Shown: piece after piece, positions 58,092-64,000 of the stretch | How the letters are laid out: every line of letters starts with the position of its first letter | How positions within the stretch are numbered: position 1 is the first letter of the stretch | Assembly: GCA_026936325.1 (NCBI GenBank) | Contig: JAPTHN010000101.1 | Coordinates: forward strand, 982,001 to 1,046,000 | Origin: Platynereis dumerilii | Lineage: Eukaryota > Annelida > Polychaeta > Phyllodocida > Nereididae | Length of the DNA stretch: 64,000 nt | Direction of reading: 5' to 3' | Translations under genes and position numbers: made by a program | The notes under the pieces: model-generated | What the model saw: only the letters and a program-made list of their open reading frames with translations | Databases searched by the model: none | What the model was told of the DNA's origin: nothing

Positions 58092-58386
58092 TGTTTGGCG
58101 GGTCTCGTTGTTCCCACCAAGACGGGAGAGATCACGCTCGATTGACTGTGCCAAAACACATATCAGCCAGTGTTCAAGTACTCTATACTCAGGGCTGTTT
58201 ACATTTATTATTAATTCAAAGGTGATTAGTTTCCCATGACTGATCTGACGGCGGAATGACGCAGGTCTGGTCATGGGGGGAAGAATTTATGTTCCTGTGT
58301 TGCTCATATGTTTTATTTATTACAGTTAATTAAATTTAATAAATATTTTAATCACCTTTCCGTGTCGGAGTTCTAGCTTTCACAAA
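58092..58386 (+). repeat. 295-bp direct duplication, copy 2
   Basis: The partner of 57595-57889, offset 497 bp. Confidence 0.9.
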
Positions 58387-60044
58387 CAACAATTATTGTA
58401 TGCCATACAAAGACAGGCTGGCTGTCTGTGATTGGCTCCAGCTCCCAATAGTTGAGCACAGAAGATCAGCTGTAAAAAATATGTTTTAATAAAGAGTGCA
58501 CGTTCATTTTGTAAACATCACTAAAAATTGTTATCAGTCCAGGAAATTACCATCACATGAGGACAATTGCAAGTCCATCTAATAGCCCTTTAACACTGAC
58601 GTAACAGCACGCAACGAACTGCAGATTTGTGCACTTTTAAATGCGCAACTTGGTATGCAAATGAACTGGAATTGGACTTCTGGTGACTGGTGGTGATTTA
58701 AGTACTGGTGTACTGGCCATGTTCTGAATTGCGTACAGGCTCGTACAAATTCGTAGAGACTCGTTTTGTGTCGTGCTTAGCTCCTGTAATCCCGTGCAAT
58801 TGTGTGCATTTCGTGTTAATTTAGCAGTAATTTCCTATTACCCGTATAAGTTAACCGCCAGCATCCACAAGAAAAAATTCAACATGTTTAATTTTTCCAA
58901 AAAATCTAATGTACAGTTGCTAATGATTGCTGATTCATTAGGTATCATTTCGTATGCCTTCTCGGAGGCTGGCTGGTTGAATAATTGGCTCATACGATCT
59001 TGTACGAACTTGGTGTGAAAGGGGTATAAGTCCTGACCCTGACTGGATGATTGAGTGTGTGGGGATGATCGGTTGGGTATCAGAAGAAAGTCTGATGTCA
59101 ATGCAGCCATCCTCACCACACAGCAGCATGACAACAGCGGGACCTATTTAATCCATGGCAAGTCCCTAATTTATCTGAAGCGGGACCTATTTAATCCATG
59201 GCAAATCCCTAATTTATCTGAAGCCTTCGGGTTATTTTCCTCATGTGATGTTTAGGCCTGCCAAAAGTTATAGAGTTATTTGAAACTGTGATACATCTCC
59301 ATGCCAAGTTTTATTTGAAAGTGATAGAAACAACAGTTATTTTTAAATATCCTGTCAAACATGACTTTATTGCGCACTACCAAAGTCATGGCTGGGGCCA
59401 CTGGGCCTAGCTCTAGAAATGATCCTGATGGCCTGCTGGCGCAACAAAGGGTCATTTGCCAGGGCTATGCTGGGCCATAACACTTTGAGAGGGTCATGGG
59501 ATGGTGATGACAGTGCTAGGGTGAGGGTCATGTGGGTCTGAAGACATTGCTCGTCTTGAAGAGATGGTAATTTCCTTGACTGGTTATAGAAAATAGAAAT
59601 GCTAATTGTTGCCTACAGTGTAAGTGAATGGGCAGAATGTATTTTTGAAAAGTTCAGAAGCAAATTATTGTACTACGTGTATAATGATTCACTGACAATC
59701 ACCCGCAGTGCTGTTGTTGACTTTCTAATTTTGGCAGCATAAGAATACTCATAAAATCAATAACACACGATAATGATGTTGTTGGTATGCACTCAAAATC
59801 AACATAATTTTATTTCTTTAAGAATTGACATATGAATCTGGGACTTTTCATAGCAGCTAAAGACTCAGAAACAGTTCAATCTATAGCCTGTTCTGAAATG
59901 TTGGTTTTCCAGTTTATCAAATGTGTTCTTGCGTTTGCTGTGACCATCCGGACAGGTGAGGTCTTTGAAAATTTTTCTTTTCTTCCAAAAGTTAAAAGTT
60001 CTTTTTTTTTAAGATTTCTAATCTCATCATGGACAAATCTGTCG
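58387..60044. other. No gene; short 42-43-bp tandem repeat
   Basis: GCGGGACCTATTTAATCCAT followed by CCCTAATTTATCTGAA occurs twice at 59138-59224. No exon or RNA gene was recognised in the rest. Confidence 0.4.
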
Positions 60045-60196
60045 CCAATGGCAAAACCTACTTTTAAAAAGTAACATTTTGGGCCAAATTGAGATGAGGT
60101 TCAAAAAATGGCTTTTGAGGCTCTTAAAAGCCTCTTCTTTTTTTTTACCTCAGCTAAATTTGACCCAAAATGTGACTTACTAGGTTTTGCCATTGG
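60045..60196. repeat. Inverted repeat (hairpin), ~57-bp arms
   Basis: CCAATGGCAAAACCTA...GATGAGGT faces ACCTCAGC...TAGGTTTTGCCATTGG. It is imperfect, with a ~45-base loop containing a shorter AGGCTCTTAAAAGCCT palindrome. Confidence 0.75.
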
Positions 60197-60902
60197 ACGC
60201 TAGAAGTCTTTTTTTTTTTTACTTCAGGTGGCTCTATACTTGTAAACTTTCCGAGAAAGAATTTCTGCAAAATAGTTCAAAGTTATCCCAAATATATATT
60301 GTATGCAAAACCTGAAAAAGTGATTTTTTTTTTGTTCTTAATTTTTTTTAGTGTGAGGTCTGTCTTGCCATTCACATATATATCTTGCCATTCACATATA
60401 TATTTTTGATTTGGTTATATGAATCCAATGTTACTCAATGAAGCATGGAATTGAAGTTGAAAATTTCATGGAAAACCTGATTACAAATGCAAGAAAGTTT
60501 CGATTTGAAAATTTTAACTTTTTTATGTAGTGAAAAAAATTGTCGAGATAGATTTTTTAAATTTCGTTGTGGTTTATTTCCTGAAATAGCAATGAACAAT
60601 ATAATGAAATCAAAAGGGGGTCCTACCACGTTGGAAATTGATAGGTCCATGAAACTTTTAGATGTCACAAATTCACTTTTGATAAATAAGTGGTCAAAAC
60701 CAGAAACTTTGTACTGTAACTCCACTATAACCACGAGCACTTGGATCTTACATTTATCATGATTTTATGTAAACTTAAAATAGTAATATAGTGGCGTCAT
60801 CATAAATGATTCTAAGTGCTCGTAACTATAACTGTCGCAACAAGCAAAGAAAGTGGCCAATGCGCTGACCTATTTAAAAAAAACCCCCCAAAAACAGAGA
60901 GC

Positions 60903-61518
60903 GGGGCATGATGGGCACCTTAACTTTGAAGGTCCACCATGTCATTACTATGCCAACAAAAATTACTATTTGATGCTGAATGGTTTTGCATTAGGTTCTA
61001 CTTTAAGCATAGAAAATCTTGTTTCGCTCAATGAAATAGTGTTTGAGTTACAAACACTTCTAATTTTTCGACAGGTGCCCATCATGCCTCGCAAGATGGG
61101 CACCTTGTTGGGGCATGATGGGCAGTTTCAAATGTTGATCTATACTTATGGCATTATAGTTGTAAAACTGAAATAATTCCAATATTCTAAATAAAAAAAC
61201 TTGCATTACATGATAAATGGTAGTTATTGAACCAACTCAGCAAACCATAATCACCTTTTCATCTAAAAATGCAGGTAACAATCATAAAACGTAAATTTTA
61301 ACTTCATAAAAGGTGATTTGGCACACCAATTATGTTCCTTTAAAATTCTGTACCTGATGTAGTAAATAAGATAATACCAATAGATATTGAAATGGGCAGT
61401 ATTGTCCATTCTCGCCAATCTCCAACTATTGTATTGCAAGAAATACTTATGATTAGTTTACATGGGGCATGATGGGCCTGGGCCCGTCATTCCCCAATCA
61501 AGAGACCCATCATGCCCC
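60903..61518. repeat. Cluster of GGGGCATGATGGGC words in both orientations
   Basis: GGGGCATGATGGGCACC (about 60903), GGTGCCCATCATGCC (about 61074), GGGGCATGATGGGC (about 61112 and 61464) and CCCATCATGCCCC (about 61505). The alternation of sense and inverse suggests a MITE with internal repeats. Termini were not resolved. Confidence 0.6.
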
Positions 61519-64000
61519 AAACTTCATTTTTCATAAATGCCCTCAGACACCAGTTTCCAAGAATAATCAAAATCAAAGAGTTTTAATGCAAAATGTTGAG
61601 ATATCTCTTGGTGAAAGTAAAACAAGACAGCTGTGAAAATATCAAATACGCGTAATCACATCACAGGAAAAACATAGGCTGCGCGGCAGCATACCCTCGG
61701 CTAATCAGCAGCTGAACAGGCCTTCGTACATGTTATGCCAGTAGGATTTTTTTTATGTTGCGGAAACACACCTTTTGAACTGGGGGACATGCAGTTTTCT
61801 GGTTAATTTTTGCTTTTATTTGCTCCCAATTCCCTCAAACTGATGGATTAATAAAATCTAATGATACTGACAATACCTCAAATTAGTTTTAGCATAAAAA
61901 CATGTTCTTAATCATGTTAACAACTTTTAATTATAGTTTACTGCCAATTTTGTGACAGTTCAAAACAGGGGTGTACTGCACATGGAAAAAAAACTGAATA
62001 ATCAAAACCTGATTGCAAGCGCCTTGCCATATTTCAGCCAGTCATTGTGTTCAAGATTATTGGTTATCTTGTATTTGTTTGGGGGATAAGAGCTTCATAT
62101 TCCTGAAAATGCCTGCATCATGGCAAAGCTAAGCTGAGTCTGGGAATATAGCTCTAGAATATAAAAAAAACAGACACCCATTGATGAAAATATCGTTCGA
62201 GTGACTGTGATAATTGATTTTTGTGTTATTTCGGCCTATAGACCTTCTTTTTTTTTCAAAAGACAAGATTGGTGATGCCCTGCTCACCCTATCTACTTTA
62301 CGCTTAACGTAGCGGTCTTAGACTTATAACCGTTTCCGCACCCAAACTGATAGTCTAATTCAACTAGAAAATTTGTTTACATGCTCTGAGAACTTTTAAT
62401 TTTCAAAATCGATCGATTATTAGTGAATTTAGACCAAAAACTGACTGAAATATTTGAGAGTCAATTGACAAATCTGCTAAAAATTTCAGCCAACACATGT
62501 GCATTGTGATGCTTTTCCGGCATTGCTCGTATCTCCAGGACTTATTTCTTTAGTTGAATTCCACAACAAGCATCTTCAGAGACTTCATGAAAAAAACCAG
62601 GAAAACACTATCATTTCCCATGCATTGAATTAATAGCTTGGGACGCCTTTTTCGCAATTTTGACTTTTTTTCTCTCCTCCGACAGACTTCAAAGGGGTCA
62701 CTAAAAGTATCCCTGGAGCACAGTAGGGGTATTAATTGGGGAATAACGTATTTTATTTTGTATACAGGGATGTGTAAGAAGCCTCTCTGACAGTAAAATT
62801 ATTAATCCAATAAATATTTAAAAATTGACTATTCTTCCTATCTTCAGATCTACATGTAATGGTAACACACAAATACTGCAGCTTATTAATGAAATTAAAA
62901 AAATATTTTTGCACAAGGCATAAATTACGAACAAGATTATGACTAAAAGAAATTATGACTAGGCTATCTACCTATTCAATCTATTTTAGTATTAACACTA
63001 AAAAGATGTAGAAGCCCATAATACATACTCTTTAAGAAAAACAAAACATGACTATTTTAAATGTAAACTTAATTTGTATCAATAACTGATAAATTTGAAA
63101 ATATTAGCATGCACTAAAATGGGTTAAATGTTGTTTAAACATGGTCATGGGGGTAACACAATGGGGGCATAACAATAGCTGAAAAGAAAAAACAAAAGAA
63201 CCATACCTGAACTGTCTATACAAAATAACACTTATGGCACCGCTGACACACAGATAACATAAAGATGTGTTTTAAGTAAAATTGTTAAATAATTACTTTT
63301 TTCTTCTTGTGCAATTCTGTAACCAACCCTTTGGTTGCACATGTTACATAGCCCATAAGCCTCACATGGGCTTGATAATCAAAAGTCATATCTCAGCATC
63401 TACTTGGCCCATGCAGTGTTGAGATTCAAATTTCAAATTTAATTTCATGTTCAAAATTTAAAAAACTAAGATGAAATCATTGCAGTTTGGACTCATTTCT
63501 TTAAAAAAGGGAAATTTTGTTAGAAAGTTGAGGATGTTATGTAACTGATTGTAGGCACCCTCTTGGTTTGTGGTCATGGGAGAGGATCAGCAGGGCAGAC
63601 AATAACCTCTGACATCATGTTATGTAATGCAGACTCCCTGGCACCAGGACTCCATTCAACAAATACTCTACCCCCTACCTGACCAATGAAGATATTTGTT
63701 CTCTTCAAAATGTTAAAATAAATTGGGATGAGTCTTGGAATTAATAACTAAAAGACAGATTTATCAAAATAATATCTTAAGATGTAAAATTATATATATA
63801 TTGAAATTTGCAGAAATAGAGTATGGATTAAAATCTAACCTTGGTGATATTGAATTTAAAAAATAAAGAAATGTAAGCCTACTTTTATTTTGATTCTTTT
63901 TTTCATGAAAATTAAATATGAACAAATCAGACAGAGAGGCTTAGGAATTAGACCACTCAATACAGGGTAATTAAAGAAAATTATTTGGCATGTTACAGAA
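61519..64000. other. No recognisable feature
   Basis: About 2.5 kb of AT-rich sequence to the right edge. No exon, RNA gene or repeat with clear borders was seen. Confidence 0.4.

Overview
This is eukaryotic, intron-rich, AT-rich genomic DNA dominated by transposable elements. Spliced coding exons, a metazoan rhodopsin-type GPCR tail, a Ty3/gypsy element of the Mag type, several LINE fragments and many DNA transposon derivatives point to an animal. The very frequent TAGGCCTA-type words and the repeat mix suggest a marine deuterostome, most likely an echinoderm. That assignment is inference; no species call is possible from the sequence alone.

Layout. 1-4007: the last four exons of a seven-helix receptor (end of TM5, loop 3 with a 23-nt microexon, TM6, TM7, tail), entering from the left edge. 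Its last intron carries a TA-flanked MITE and a 2.4-kb hAT-like element with a perfect 8-bp target duplication. 4.3-12.5 kb: LINE remnants interrupted by a repeat (two copies); one copy holds a 4.5-kb inverted-repeat transposon filled with an 11-copy ~199-bp satellite, and the other preserves the empty site. 12.4-17.1 kb: hairpins and MITEs, including MITE-in-MITE nestings with clean 8-bp duplications. 17,663-18,162: a 500-base assembly gap. 18.2-23.4 kb: a Ty3/gypsy fossil with gag, pol and a 168-bp 3' LTR. 24-25.3 kb and 41-43.6 kb: copies of one repeat family in opposite orientations. 26,520-33,852: a 7.3-kb hAT-type element with matching 20-bp terminal inverted repeats and 8-bp target duplication, containing a nested foldback element and a tRNA-like SINE body.

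34.4-40.35 kb: the most unusual locus. It has an 875-codon minus-strand open frame with no recognised domain, a near-identical 2.1-kb tandem copy of its 5' part, two copies of a compact E2F/NRF1/ETS-type promoter cluster at the 5' ends, and a simple-repeat tail with a poly(A) signal at the 3' end. 44.7-45.5 kb: a pogo/Tigger-like MITE. 46.3-48.0 kb: GATA and 13-bp arrays. 49,976-51,563: a 1.6-kb almost complete palindrome with a Tc1-type terminus. 54.0-58.4 kb: a region of locally amplified minisatellites and exact short duplications. 58.4-64 kb holds mostly unassigned AT-rich DNA with two inverted-repeat structures.

The only host gene supported here is the receptor. Almost everything else is mobile or tandem DNA, and the observations of interest concern nesting order, element structure and the unknown 34-40 kb transcription unit. 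All comparisons were made by eye; percentages and copy numbers are approximate.
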